From Nocardiopsis composta (GTDB lineage Bacteria > Actinomycetota > Actinomycetes > Streptosporangiales > Streptosporangiaceae): DNA of 64,000 nucleotides. The stretch is from contig NZ_JACHDB010000002.1 of assembly GCF_014200805.1 (NCBI RefSeq), positions 1,116,001-1,180,000 on the forward strand, in the 5' to 3' direction. The position numbers and the translations under genes are program-made. Shown one piece after another: positions 43,463 to 53,005 of the stretch. The notes beneath the pieces were generated by a model. The model was given only the letters and a program-made list of their open reading frames with translations. It searched no databases and was not told the origin of the DNA. Each line of letters opens with the position of its first letter. Position 1 is the first letter of the stretch.

Positions 43463-45085
43463 ATGAGCGAGACCAGCACCGAGATCCTCGTCGTCGGCGG
43501 AGGGCTGGGCGGCGTCGCCGCCGCCCTGGCGGCCGCCGACTCCGGCCGCCGGGTCGTCCTGACCGAGGAGACCGACTGGATCGGCGGCCAGCTCACCTCG
43601 CAGGCCGTCCCCCCGGACGAGAACCCCTGGATCGAGATGTTCGGGGCCACCGCCTCCTACCGGCGGCTGCGCGAGGGCATCCGGGACCACTACCGGCGGG
43701 CCTACCCGCTGCGCGCCGAGGCCGCGGCCTCGCGCACCCTCAACCCCGGGGCGGGCCGGGTCAGCAAGCTCTGCCACGAGCCGCGGGTGGCCCTCGCGGT
43801 CCTGGAGGAGATGATCGGCCCGCACCGCGCGGCCGGGCGGATCACCGTCCTGCTCCGGCACCGGCCGGTGGCGGCGCACACCGACGGCGGCCGCGTCCTC
43901 GCCGTGGACCTCCGGGACGAGGAGGGGGGCACCCGCACCGTCCGCGCGGACTACGTGCTGGACGCCACGGAGAACGGCGACCTGCTCCCCATGACCGGGA
44001 CCGCGCACGTCACCGGCGCGGAGGCCCGCTCCGAGCACGGCGAACCGCACGCCCCCGAGACCGCCGACCCCGCGAACCTCCAGGGCATCACCTACTGCTT
44101 CGCCGTCTCGCACCACGAGGGCGAGGACCACACCATCGACCGCCCGGAGGGCTACGACTTCTGGCGCTCCTACCGGCCCGGCTTCTGGCCCGGGCCGCTG
44201 CTGGGCTTCTCCGCCCCCGACCCGCGCACCCTGGAGCCCGTCGAGCGCACCTTCGCCCCCAACCCCGACGTGGACCCGCTGGCGGTCGACGCCGACCAGA
44301 GCGCCGACGCCGGCGACAAGGAGCTGTGGGGCTTCCGCCGCATCCTCGCCCGGCGCATGCACCGCCCCGGGGCCTTCGACTCCGACATCACCCTCGCCAA
44401 CTGGCCGCTCAACGACTACTGGCTCACCCCGGCCCTGGAGATCGACGGGCTGGTCGGCGCCGCGGACGTCCGCCGCGCCCACGAGGAGGCCCGCCGGCTC
44501 TCCCTGTCGGTGCTGTACTGGCTGCAGACCGAGGCCCCGCGCCCCGACGGCGGCACCGGCTTCCCCGGCCTGCGCCCCCGCCCCGACGTCACCGGCGCGG
44601 AGCACGGCCTGGCCAAGGCCGCCTATGTGCGCGAGTCCCGCCGGATCAGGGCGGTGACCACGGTCACCGAGCACGACGTGTCCCTGGACCTGCTCGGACC
44701 GCACGGCATCGTCCGCCGGCAGGACTCCGTCGGCATCGGCAGCTACCGCATCGACCTGCACCCCTCCACCGGCGGCGACAACTACATCGACGTCCCCAGC
44801 GTGCCCTTCGAGATCCCGCTGGGCGCGCTGCTGCCGGCGCAGGAGACCAACCTGCTGCCCGCCGCCAAGAACATCGGCACCACCCACATCACCAACGGCT
44901 GCTTCCGCCTGCACCCCGTCGAGTGGAACATCGGCGAGGCCGCCGGGCGGCTGGCCGCCTTCTCCCTGGAGCACGGCACCACGCCGCACGCGGTGCGCGC
45001 CAAGGACGACCTCCTGGACCGCTTCACCGCGCTGCTGGACCGCACCGGCGTCGAACGCCACTGGCCCGAGATCCGGGGCTACTGA
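43463..45085 (+). CDS. FAD-dependent oxidoreductase
   Basis: A 540-residue flavoprotein of the FAD_oxidored group. It starts with a dinucleotide-binding motif VVGGGLGGVAAALAAADSGR, followed by the WIGGQLTSQAVPPDE block that is characteristic of this family. The C-terminal LLPAAKNIGTTHITNGCFRL and VEWNIGEAAGRLAAF complete the FAD site. The ATG at 43463 has no clear ribosome site. Relatives are of uncertain substrate and often occur in sugar or polyol loci. It starts a four-gene set with hydantoinase, HExxH protein and permease. Confidence 0.88.
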   Translation: MSETSTEILVVGGGLGGVAAALAAADSGRRVVLTEETDWIGGQLTSQAVPPDENPWIEMFGATASYRRLREGIRDHYRRAYPLRAEAAASRTLNPGAGRVSKLCHEPRVALAVLEEMIGPHRAAGRITVLLRHRPVAAHTDGGRVLAVDLRDEEGGTRTVRADYVLDATENGDLLPMTGTAHVTGAEARSEHGEPHAPETADPANLQGITYCFAVSHHEGEDHTIDRPEGYDFWRSYRPGFWPGPLLGFSAPDPRTLEPVERTFAPNPDVDPLAVDADQSADAGDKELWGFRRILARRMHRPGAFDSDITLANWPLNDYWLTPALEIDGLVGAADVRRAHEEARRLSLSVLYWLQTEAPRPDGGTGFPGLRPRPDVTGAEHGLAKAAYVRESRRIRAVTTVTEHDVSLDLLGPHGIVRRQDSVGIGSYRIDLHPSTGGDNYIDVPSVPFEIPLGALLPAQETNLLPAAKNIGTTHITNGCFRLHPVEWNIGEAAGRLAAFSLEHGTTPHAVRAKDDLLDRFTALLDRTGVERHWPEIRGY

Positions 45086-45138
45086 CCCCCGGCGGAGCCC
45101 CCGAGCACGTCCCGCCCCCCACGAAAGGGGAGACCACC

Positions 45139-47322
45139 ATGAGCGACCCGGAGACGGGGCCGGCCCCCGGCCCCGTCCGCATCGGCATCGACGTCGGCGG
45201 CACCTTCACCGACGCGGTGGCGGTCAGCGCCGCGACCTTCGAGCTCCTCGGCCAGGTGAAGGTGCCCACCAGCCACGACCACCCCGACGGGGTCGCGCAC
45301 GGCATCATGACCGCCCTGGAGCGGCTGCTGAAGGAGGTCGGCGTCGACGCCGGCGACGTCGGCTTCCTCGCGCACGGCACCACCCAGGCCACCAACGCCC
45401 TGCTGGAGGGCGACGTGGCCACCATCGGCATCGTCGGCGTCGGCACCGGCTACGACGCCTTCGCCGTCCGGCGGCTGCGCTCGCTGGGCAGGCTCCGCCT
45501 CGACTCCGGGCACCGGCTTCCGGTGCGCTACGCCGCCGTGCGCGACCCCGGCGACCCCGAGGCGGCGCTCGCCGGCGTCGACGCGGTGCTCGCCGAGGGC
45601 GCCGAGGTCGTCGTGGCCGTGGAGCCGTTCAGCGTGGACGACTCGGAGGGGGAGCGGGCCGTCCTGGACGCCGCCGCCCGCAGAGGGGTGCCCGCCACCG
45701 CCACGCACGAGATCACCCGCCTGTACGGCCTCACCAAGCGGGCCCGCACCGCCGCGCTCAACGCCGGCGTGATGCCCCGCATGCTGCAGACCGCCGACCT
45801 GGTCGAGAGCAGCATCGCCAAGGCCGGGATCGGCGCGCCGCTGATGGTGATGCGCTGCGACGGGGGAGTGATGTCCCTGGCGGAGATGCGGCACCGCCCC
45901 CTGCTCACCATCCTCTCCGGGCCCGCCGCCGGCGTCGCGGGCGCCCTGATGAGGGAGCGGATCAGCGAGGGCGTCTTCCTGGAGACCGGCGGGACCTCCA
46001 CCGACATCAGCGTCATCCGCCGCGGGAACGTCCAGATCAGGCACGTCGACATGGGCGGCAGGGAGACCTACCTGTCGGCCCTGGACGTGCGCACCGTGGG
46101 CGTCGGCGGCGGCTCCGTGGTCCGCCTGGGCGGGGGCGACGGGGCCGGCGCCGCGGTGCTGGCCGACGTCGGGCCGCGCAGCGCGCACATCGCGGGGCTG
46201 CCCTACGCCTGCTTCGCCGACCCCGCCGAGCTCGGCGGGGCCCGCCTGGTGCGGGTCGCGCCGCTGGACGGCGACCCCGCCGACCACGCCGTCCTGGAGA
46301 GCGGCACCCGCCGGTTCGCCCTCACCGTCACCTGCGCGGCCAACGCCCTGGGCAGGGTGCCCGGCGGCGACTACGCGCGGGCCGACCCCCGGGCCGCCCG
46401 GGCCGCGATGGAACCGCTGGCCCGCGCCCTGGGAACCGACGTCGAAGGCGCCGCCCGCGCCGTCCTGGACAAGGCCGTCGAACGGGTCGCCGAAGCGGTG
46501 GAGGACCTGGTCCGCGCCTACGGCCTCGACCGGTCGGTGTGCACCCTGGTCGGGGGAGGCGGCGGCGCCGCCACCGTCACCCCGCACCTCGGCGAGCACC
46601 TGGGCATCCGGGCCCGCATCGCCGCGCACAGCGAGGTGATCAGCCCGCTGGGCGTCGCCCTCGCCCTGGTCCGGGAGACCGTCGAGCGCATCATCCCCGG
46701 GGCGACGCACGCCGACGTGCTGGCGGTGCGCGCCGAGGCCGAGCAGGCCGTGCTCGACCAGGGCGCCGACCCGGGCGGGGTGGAGGTCGACGTCACGGTC
46801 GACCCGCAGCGCAACCTGGTCACCGCCGTCGCCACCGGCGCCACCGAACTGCGCACCCGGGACCGCGCCGCCGGCGCCGACGGCACCGCCGCCCGCGCCG
46901 CGGCGGCCGAGGCCCTCGGAGCGGCCCCCGGCGAGCTCACCGAGTACGCCTCCAACGCCGCCTACACCGTGTTCGGGCTGCTCCGCCGCCCCTCGGGCCC
47001 GTTCGGCCGGCTGGCCCGCGAGCGCCGGCACGTCCGGGTCGTCGACGGCGAAGGGGTGGTGCGCCTGCACAACGGCGACGCGGAGGTGGACACCCTCGTC
47101 GCCGGCCAGGCCGAGGGGCGGCTCAAGGACCTGGTGGAGGAGCGCACCTCCTACGGCGACGGCGGCGCCGTCCCGCCCGCCGTGTGGCTGCTGCTCGGCC
47201 CCAAGATCGCCGATCTCTCCGGCGTCATGGACGCCGGCCACCTGCTGGCCCTGGCCTCCACCGAGATCGGCAGGCGCGCCCCCGACGAGAAGGTGATCGC
47301 GATCATGGAGCGGCGCCGATGA
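45139..47322 (+). CDS. Hydantoinase/oxoprolinase family protein (HyuA-like)
   Basis: A 727-residue protein. The N-terminal ATP-binding motif GIDVGGTFTDAV and LAHGTTQATNALLEG fit HyuA/5-oxoprolinase A. The core contains DGGVMSLAEM, ILSGPAAGVAGAL and TGGTSTDISVI, and VGVGGGSVV. These ATP-dependent enzymes open cyclic amides (hydantoins, 5-oxoproline) or carboxylate ketones. The usual HyuB partner is absent here. ATG 45139 follows AAAGGGGAG; its stop overlaps the next gene (ATGA). Confidence 0.9.
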   Translation: MSDPETGPAPGPVRIGIDVGGTFTDAVAVSAATFELLGQVKVPTSHDHPDGVAHGIMTALERLLKEVGVDAGDVGFLAHGTTQATNALLEGDVATIGIVGVGTGYDAFAVRRLRSLGRLRLDSGHRLPVRYAAVRDPGDPEAALAGVDAVLAEGAEVVVAVEPFSVDDSEGERAVLDAAARRGVPATATHEITRLYGLTKRARTAALNAGVMPRMLQTADLVESSIAKAGIGAPLMVMRCDGGVMSLAEMRHRPLLTILSGPAAGVAGALMRERISEGVFLETGGTSTDISVIRRGNVQIRHVDMGGRETYLSALDVRTVGVGGGSVVRLGGGDGAGAAVLADVGPRSAHIAGLPYACFADPAELGGARLVRVAPLDGDPADHAVLESGTRRFALTVTCAANALGRVPGGDYARADPRAARAAMEPLARALGTDVEGAARAVLDKAVERVAEAVEDLVRAYGLDRSVCTLVGGGGGAATVTPHLGEHLGIRARIAAHSEVISPLGVALALVRETVERIIPGATHADVLAVRAEAEQAVLDQGADPGGVEVDVTVDPQRNLVTAVATGATELRTRDRAAGADGTAARAAAAEALGAAPGELTEYASNAAYTVFGLLRRPSGPFGRLARERRHVRVVDGEGVVRLHNGDAEVDTLVAGQAEGRLKDLVEERTSYGDGGAVPPAVWLLLGPKIADLSGVMDAGHLLALASTEIGRRAPDEKVIAIMERRR

Positions 47323-48053
47323 ACGACCGCCACCCCCACCCGCGCCGCCGCCCCGGCGGCGGCCCCCGCGCCGGCCGGGGACCCGGAGCCGGAGCGGACG
47401 GTACGGACGCCCTGGAGCGGGAGTACGCCCGCATCGGCCGCGCCGACGACATCGACCTCGCCGCGGACCTGCTGGCCCTCGTCCCGGTGCACGAGGGCCG
47501 CGACCCCGGGCGGCTGCGCGCCTGGGCCGCCCGGGCCGTCGGCTTCGGCCGCGCACTGGCCGCCCGGGAGCAGGGGCCGCACACCGGCGCCGCGCAGGTC
47601 GTGGAGCACGCCGCGGGCGGCCTGGCCCCCGGGGAGGTCCTGCTGGCCGAGTACCTGCAAGCCCCCTCCGGCGACCGGATCGTCGTCTACGCCGACGCGC
47701 TCGACTACGCGCACCGGGTGGCCCGCGCCGCCGGATGGGAGCGGGACTACCCGCCGTCGGCCGTGCGCGAGGCCGCCCTGGCGCACGAGGAGGCCCACCG
47801 GGCCCTGCACGCCGGCCACGGCCGCGCCCTGCGCGACCGGATCGGCCACGACCTGCTGCGCTGGGGGCCGCTCCGGCTGCGCGGCCACGTCGCCGGCGCC
47901 GACGAGATCGCCGCGCACGCCTACGCCCACGCCCGGTGCGGGCTGCGCCGCAGCCCCCTCGCCCTGACCGCGGCCATCGCCGCGACCCTCGCCCACCACG
48001 GGACGGACCCGAGCGGGCCCGACCCCGCGACACCCACCGGAGGCCGGCCGTGA
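47319..48053 (+). CDS. Unrecognised protein with an HExxH motif
   Basis: A 244-residue protein. The first 30 residues are a Pro/Gly/Arg-rich tail. The core shows RIVVYADALDYAHRVARAAG and then LAHEEAHRALHAGHGRALRD, where HEEAH fits the zinc metalloprotease pattern HExxH. A downstream Glu/Asp (GADEIAAHAYAH) could supply the third ligand. The gene overlaps both neighbours by four bases, so it belongs to the hydantoinase operon. No family recognised; a metal-dependent hydrolase or scaffold are possible. Confidence 0.7.
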   Translation: MNDRHPHPRRRPGGGPRAGRGPGAGADGTDALEREYARIGRADDIDLAADLLALVPVHEGRDPGRLRAWAARAVGFGRALAAREQGPHTGAAQVVEHAAGGLAPGEVLLAEYLQAPSGDRIVVYADALDYAHRVARAAGWERDYPPSAVREAALAHEEAHRALHAGHGRALRDRIGHDLLRWGPLRLRGHVAGADEIAAHAYAHARCGLRRSPLALTAAIAATLAHHGTDPSGPDPATPTGGRP

Positions 48054-49366
48054 CCGCCCTGGGAATCCTGCTCACCATGGCGGCGGGCGTCGGCCTGATG
48101 CTGACCCGCCGCCTGCCCACCGCCTTCGCGCTCGTCCTGCTCGCCGTCGCCATCGCGCTCATCGCCGGCGCGCCGCTCACCGGGGAGGAGGAGAGCGTGG
48201 TCGGCACCGTCGTCCAGGAGGGCGCGCCGCTCCTGGCGGCCACCATGGTGGCCATCCTGCTGGGCAGCTGGCTGGGCACCCTGATGTCGGAGGCCGGGAT
48301 CGCCGCCACGCTCGTCCGCAAGATCGTCGAGTTCGGCGGGGAGCGCCCCTCCGCGGTGGCGGTCGGCATCTTCCTGGTGGCGATCCTGTGCGGCAGCATC
48401 ACCGGTTCGGCCCCGGCGGCGATGCTCGCCGGCGTGGTCGGCATCCCGGCGATGATCGCCGTGGGGGTCGCCCCCACGGTCGCCGCCGGCACGGTCCTGG
48501 TCGGCATCGCCGCCGGCCTGCCTCTGGAGCTCATCAACTGGCAGTTCCTGTCCGACGCGATCGGCGTCCCGGTGTCCACCATCCGCCACTTCCAGCTCCG
48601 CCTGTTCCCGATCGCGCTGGTCGGGGGCCTGGTCTACATCCTCGTCGAGATGCGCCGCACCGGGGTGCGGCACACCTGGGCGGTGCGGGTCGGCCCCGGC
48701 GGGAGGGGCGCGGGCGGCCGCCGCGAGCGGGCGGCGGAGCGGCGCCGCCGCCGCGGGGACGCCCCCTGGTACGCGCTGGCCACCCCGCTCGTACCGATCG
48801 TCCTCGCCCTGGGACTGGAGGTGCCCATCGTCCCCTCGCTGCTGGCCGGCGTGGTCTTCGCCCTGGTCACCGCGGTCCCCTGGCGGGAGATGACGAGCAC
48901 CGCGCTGCGCACCCTCTACCGGGCCTTCGACGTGGCCGCGCCGCCCATCGTGCTGTTCATCGCCATCGGCATGCTGCTGGCCGCGGTGAACCTGCCCGGT
49001 GCCGTCGAGGCGCTCGGCCCGGTCGTGGTCGCCGTCAGCCCCGGCAACGCGGTGCTGTTCGTGCTGGTGTTCGCGCTGCTGGCCCCGCTCAGCCTCTACC
49101 GGGGGCCGATGAACATCTTCGGCCTGGGCGCCGGGGTGGCCGGCGTACTGGTGGCCGGCGGCATCTACCCGGCCCCGGCGGTGGTCGGCCTGATGGCCTC
49201 CTACGGGCAGGTCCTGGGCGTCTCCGACCCCACCAGCACGCAGACCGTGTGGAGCTCGCAGTACGCGGGGGTGCGCCCGGAGCGCTCCATGATGTCCACG
49301 CTGCCCTACACCTGGGTGATCGCCGCCGCCGGCCTGTGCCTCACCGCCTACCTGTACCTGCTCTGA
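48050..49366 (+). CDS. Permease of the ion-transporter type (dicarboxylate/GntP/citrate-like)
   Basis: A 438-residue membrane protein with about 10-12 hydrophobic segments and a basic cytoplasmic loop in the middle ([20 protein letters not shown]). Conserved-looking blocks are [20 protein letters not shown] and [16 protein letters not shown], each in an apparent re-entrant position, and [14 protein letters not shown] near the end. This fits ion-transporter superfamily carboxylate permeases. GTG 48050 overlaps the previous stop. It probably imports the substrate of the hydantoinase operon. Confidence 0.75.
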   Translation: MTALGILLTMAAGVGLMLTRRLPTAFALVLLAVAIALIAGAPLTGEEESVVGTVVQEGAPLLAATMVAILLGSWLGTLMSEAGIAATLVRKIVEFGGERPSAVAVGIFLVAILCGSITGSAPAAMLAGVVGIPAMIAVGVAPTVAAGTVLVGIAAGLPLELINWQFLSDAIGVPVSTIRHFQLRLFPIALVGGLVYILVEMRRTGVRHTWAVRVGPGGRGAGGRRERAAERRRRRGDAPWYALATPLVPIVLALGLEVPIVPSLLAGVVFALVTAVPWREMTSTALRTLYRAFDVAAPPIVLFIAIGMLLAAVNLPGAVEALGPVVVAVSPGNAVLFVLVFALLAPLSLYRGPMNIFGLGAGVAGVLVAGGIYPAPAVVGLMASYGQVLGVSDPTSTQTVWSSQYAGVRPERSMMSTLPYTWVIAAAGLCLTAYLYLL

Positions 49367-49391
49367 GCCCCCGGCTCACCGGCGGAACAGC

Positions 49392-49445
49392 GGGGCAGGG
49401 GGCGGCGCCCCTCCGGCCGGCCGGAGACGCGCCGCCCCCTGCCCC
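49392..49445. terminator. Strong terminator of the hydantoinase operon
   Basis: Perfect 17-bp arms (49392-49408 and 49429-49445, GGGGCAGGGGGCGGCGC and its complement) enclose a 20-base loop that is itself palindromic (CTCCGGCCGGCCGGAG). Confidence 0.85.
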
Positions 49446-49583
49446 TGCCCCGCGCACCGGGAACGGCCCCGTCCCCGGCCCGCTCCGATGGCGGCCCGGC
49501 CGACCGGTGGCGGGGAAGATCTGGCACCATGCGATCCGACCGGGCACCACGCCACCGACCGACGACGCAGGAGGCCGGACACC

Positions 49584-50591
49584 ATGCCGCAGCTCCCCGT
49601 CATCGCGCTGACCGGACACCTCGGCGCGGGCAAGACGACCCTCCTCAACCGGCTGCTGCGCGCCCCGGGGGCGAGGCTCGGCGTGGTGGTCAACGACTTC
49701 GGCGCCATCAACGTCGATGCGGGGCTGGTGATGGGGCAGGTCGACGAGGCCGAGGCGATCAGCGGGGGCTGCGTGTGCTGCCTGCCCGACGCCGGCGGCC
49801 TGGACGCCGCGCTGGAGAAGCTCGCCCAGCCGCGGCTGCGCCTGGACGCGGTGATCGTCGAGGCCAGCGGCGTCGCCGACCCGCCCACCCTGGCCCGGCT
49901 CATCCGCTTCAGCGAGGTCGACCGGATCCGGCCCGGCGGTGTCGTCGACGTGATCGACGCGGCGGAGCACTTCGAGACCGTCGACACCGGCGTCCTCCCG
50001 CCCGAGCGGTACGCGGCGGCGACCCTGATCGTCGTCAACAAGACCGACCGCATCCCCGGGGAGGAGCGGGACGCGGTGCGCAGGCGGATCGTCGAGCGGG
50101 TGAGGGAGCGCAACCCCCTGGCGCACGTCGTCGCCACCGAGCACGGCCGCATCGACCCCGCCCTGGTGTTCGACGCGGCGGCGGAGCAGGCCGCCCAGCC
50201 CGAGCTCCCCTTCGCGGAGGCCGACGGGGACGGCGGAGCGCCGCACGTGCACGCCGACGCGGTGAGCGTCGGCGCGGACGCGCCGATCGACCCCGGCCTC
50301 CTCGTCGACCTGCTGGAGGAGCCGCCGGAGGGCGTGTACCGGCTGAAGGGCGTGGTCCCGGTGGCCGCGGGGAGCAGGACCCGCCGCTATGCGGTCAACC
50401 TGGTCGGCAGGCAGATCCACGTCGTCCCGCACACCGCCGGCGCCGGCGCGGAGGGGCTCGTCGCCATCGGCATGCACCTGGACGTGCCCGCCGTGCGCCG
50501 CCGCCTCGAAGAGGTGCTCGGCCCGGCCCCGGAGCACCCCGGCGCCGACGGACTGCGGCGGCTGGCCCGGTACCGCCGGCTCAGCGCCTGA
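49584..50591 (+). CDS. CobW/G3E-family GTPase
   Basis: A 335-residue G3E GTPase, distinct from the copy at 19-20 kb. P-loop GHLGAGKTT, zinc motif GGCVCC, switch EASGVADPP and NKTD are present. A His-bearing insert ([12 protein letters not shown]) at about residue 215 could bind metal. C-terminal [10 protein letters not shown] starts the CobW_C domain. ATG 49584. Predicted metal chaperone or insertase, possibly zinc-related; no clear Zur box was seen in front of it. Confidence 0.88.
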   Translation: MPQLPVIALTGHLGAGKTTLLNRLLRAPGARLGVVVNDFGAINVDAGLVMGQVDEAEAISGGCVCCLPDAGGLDAALEKLAQPRLRLDAVIVEASGVADPPTLARLIRFSEVDRIRPGGVVDVIDAAEHFETVDTGVLPPERYAAATLIVVNKTDRIPGEERDAVRRRIVERVRERNPLAHVVATEHGRIDPALVFDAAAEQAAQPELPFAEADGDGGAPHVHADAVSVGADAPIDPGLLVDLLEEPPEGVYRLKGVVPVAAGSRTRRYAVNLVGRQIHVVPHTAGAGAEGLVAIGMHLDVPAVRRRLEEVLGPAPEHPGADGLRRLARYRRLSA

Positions 50592-50649
50592 CCGCCCGGC
50601 CGACGGGGACGGAGGGCCGGCGGGAGGCGGCCCCGACTGGGAGCACAAG

Positions 50650-50820
50650 GTGCCGACCTGCAAGCTCCGGATGAAGGGCTTCGACTACGAGCAGATCGAG
50701 CGCGACCTCGACGAGCTTGGCGGCCAGGGCTGGGAGACGGTCGGCTCCATCGCCCCGAGCTTCGGTCCGGGGCAGGCGATCGAGATCGGTGTCGTCTTGA
50801 AGCGGCCGCGGACCTGGTAG
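50650..50820 (+). CDS. DUF4177-like small protein with unclear start
   Basis: The frame gives 56 residues from GTG 50650 (VPTCKLRMKGFDYEQIERDL onward, ending LKRPRTW). Homologous DUF4177 proteins usually open with a W-E-x-K strand; here DWEHK lies just before the GTG, in the same frame, but no ATG, GTG or TTG precedes it within the local region. The gene may start at 50650 or be read through from an altered 5' end. It follows the CobW gene by 58 bases. Confidence 0.6.
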   Translation: MPTCKLRMKGFDYEQIERDLDELGGQGWETVGSIAPSFGPGQAIEIGVVLKRPRTW

Positions 50821-50909
50821 CGGCCGGGCGCGGGCCGGTGGACGGGCCCTTCGGCGCGGTGCGGCGGCAGCGTGGAACCGCCCGGCGCCGGCAGGGCGCA
50901 GCACCGGGA

Positions 50910-51491
50910 TCACCGCTCCGCGCCGGGCGGTCCGCCCCGGTCCAGCTCCGCCCGGAGCATCCGCACGAAGTGCTCCATGGCCGCGTCGGCGGCCGGCCTG
51001 TCCCCGGAGAGCGCGAGTTCGAACAGGAGCCCGCGCGCCTGCGCGAGCGAGATCCGGGCCAGCGCGCCGGCGTGCGCGGGCTCCGCCCCCGCCTCCAGGA
51101 ACAGCCTGGCCAGCGCCTCCACCCAGCCGGCGGCCAGCCACGCGCGCCAGGACGCCGTGTAGGGGCGGCCGAGCATGGCGTGGCCGGACAGCTCGAAGTA
51201 CAGGGGCGCGAAGATCTGCGCGGTGTCCGCCATGTGCCTCCAGAAGGCCAGGCCGGCCTCGAAGGGGTCGTCCACGGCGGCGAGGAGTTCGGCCAGGATG
51301 TCGCGCTCGGCGCGCTCGACCCGCTCGAGCACCGCGCCGAGCAGGGCCTCCCGGGAGCCGAAGTGGTAGTGCAGCATGCGGTGGCTGGTGCCCAGCCCGG
51401 CCGCGAGCGTCCGCAGGCTGGTGTCGCCGACGCCGTGCTCGGCGAACCAGGCGACGACCCGCTCCAGCAGGTCCTGGCGGGCGGTGCTCAT
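50910..51491 (-). CDS. TetR-family transcriptional regulator
   Basis: A 193-residue TetR protein. The helix-turn-helix is DTSLRTLAAGLGTSHRMLHY with HFGSREALL next (about residues 23-52). The rest is a helical ligand domain. ATG 51491. It is divergent from the enoyl-CoA hydratase/SRPBCC pair with a perfect palindrome between, so it likely represses them. Confidence 0.9.
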   Translation of the reverse strand: MSTARQDLLERVVAWFAEHGVGDTSLRTLAAGLGTSHRMLHYHFGSREALLGAVLERVERAERDILAELLAAVDDPFEAGLAFWRHMADTAQIFAPLYFELSGHAMLGRPYTASWRAWLAAGWVEALARLFLEAGAEPAHAGALARISLAQARGLLFELALSGDRPAADAAMEHFVRMLRAELDRGGPPGAER

Positions 51492-51548
51492 CCGTCGGCC
51501 TCCTCGCGGGATCGGACACCGGTCTGCGGCCGGCGCGTCTTCAAGCGA

Positions 51549-51568
51549 AATGTACCATGTGGTACATT
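51549..51568. promoter_or_regulatory. TetR operator
   Basis: AATGTACCATGTGGTACATT has perfect 8-bp arms around ATGT. It lies in the only AT-rich stretch between the divergent TetR and enoyl-CoA hydratase genes, 58 bases before the TetR ATG. Confidence 0.85.
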
Positions 51569-51719
51569 CCCGGAACCGTGCGCGCGGAGCGCCCGCCCCG
51601 CACGGCGGCCGGGCGCCGCCGCCGGGTGGGAGACCGGCCCCGCGGACCGGTCGGCGAGCGCCCGGTCCGCCGCGCCGGCGCCCGCGCGCCTTCCGAGACG
51701 CCCCGAAGGGGGAGCGAGC

Positions 51720-52382
51720 ATGGCACCAGCACTGACCAGCCGGGACGGGGTCTTCGTCCTCGACCTCGGCGCCGACGAGAACAGGTTCACGCCGGAGTGG
51801 ATCGCCGCGGTCGACGCCCACCTGGACACCGCCGAGAAGGGCGCCCCCGCCGCGCTGGTCACCACCGGAGGCGGCAGGTTCTACAGCAACGGCCTGGACC
51901 TCGAACGGCTCGGCGCCCACCTGGAGGAGTACGACTCCTACCTCGGGCGGGTGGAGGGCCTCGTCGCCCGGCTGCTCACCTTCCCGATGCCCACGGTCGC
52001 GGCCCTGCCGGGCCACGCCTTCGGCTTCGGCGCGCTGCTCGCCCTCGCGCACGACTTCCGGATCATGCGGGAGGACCGCGGGTACTTCTGCCTCCCGGAG
52101 GTCGACCTGGGACTGCCCTTCAGGCCCGGCATGGTCGCCCTGCTCCGGGCCGAACTGCCCCCGCAGACGGTCGTCGAGGCGACCACGACCGGGCGCCGCT
52201 ACGGCGGCGCGGAGGCGCTGGACGCGCGGATCGTGCAGGCGACCGGCGGTCTCGAAGCGCTCACCGGAACCGCGGTCGCGCACGCCGCCGGGCTGCTCGG
52301 CAAGGACGGGCCGACGGTCGGGGGCATCAAGCGGGAGCTGTTCCGCGACGCCGTCGCGCTCCTCGGAGGCGGTGCGCGATGA
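51720..52382 (+). CDS. Enoyl-CoA hydratase/isomerase family protein
   Basis: A 220-residue crotonase-fold protein. The oxyanion-hole strands are visible: ALVTTGGGRFYSNGLDLERL and PTVAALPGHAFGFGALLALAHDFRIM (in part). CLPEVDLGLPFRPGM matches delta3-delta2 enoyl-CoA isomerase-type members. It is shorter than hydratases (about 260), lacking C-terminal helices. ATG 51720 follows AAGGGGGAG. It is coupled to the SRPBCC gene by ATGA overlap. Confidence 0.87.
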   Translation: MAPALTSRDGVFVLDLGADENRFTPEWIAAVDAHLDTAEKGAPAALVTTGGGRFYSNGLDLERLGAHLEEYDSYLGRVEGLVARLLTFPMPTVAALPGHAFGFGALLALAHDFRIMREDRGYFCLPEVDLGLPFRPGMVALLRAELPPQTVVEATTTGRRYGGAEALDARIVQATGGLEALTGTAVAHAAGLLGKDGPTVGGIKRELFRDAVALLGGGAR

Positions 52383-52792
52383 TCACCGCGACGAGGAGGA
52401 CCGGGGCCGACCCCGCGTCGGTCTGGCGGGTGATGGGCGCGCTCGACCGGTGGGCGGAGATGCTGCCGACCATCGACGAGATCTCCCGGGTCGGAGAGGA
52501 GGGCCCCATCGCCGTCGGCACCCGGTTCCGGGTGCGCCAGCCGGGGCTGGCGCCCGCCGTCTACCGGGTCACCGAGTGGCGGCCGAACGAGGGGTTCACC
52601 TGGGAGTCCCGGGTGGCGGGGGTGCGGACCACCGCCGTCCACCTGCTCCGCGCCGACGGGGCGGGCACCGAGATCCGGGTGGGGATCGGATGGACCGGCC
52701 CCGGCGCCCGGCTCGTGCGCGCCCTCTTCACCCGCAAGGCCCGCGCCTTCCTCGCCAAGGAGGCCGAGACCCTGGCCCGCCTGGCACGCTGA
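52379..52792 (+). CDS. SRPBCC-family (polyketide cyclase/START-like) protein
   Basis: A 137-residue helix-grip fold protein. N-terminal ADPASVWRVMGALDRWAEMLP and mid VYRVTEWRPNEGFTWES are typical; the C-terminal helix KARAFLAKEAETLARLAR closes the ligand cavity. The start overlaps the enoyl-CoA hydratase stop. It probably binds a hydrophobic ligand linked to the same TetR regulon. Confidence 0.85.
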   Translation: MITATRRTGADPASVWRVMGALDRWAEMLPTIDEISRVGEEGPIAVGTRFRVRQPGLAPAVYRVTEWRPNEGFTWESRVAGVRTTAVHLLRADGAGTEIRVGIGWTGPGARLVRALFTRKARAFLAKEAETLARLAR

Positions 52793-53005
52793 GCCCCGGC
52801 CGGTGCGCATCGAGCGGGCCGCGCGAGAGGCGCGGTGTCCCGGCCTGGGAACGGAAAGACGGGAAGCGCCCCCTCACCGCCGCATTCCGAAGCGCCGGAG
52901 CCTTCGCCCCGTGGCCGTTTTCGGCCCCGGCCCCCGCGGGGCCGCGGGACTCGTCCACCTTTCTGGCATGGTGGGGGCCCCGCCCCGTGAGCAGAAAGCC
53001 CCACC

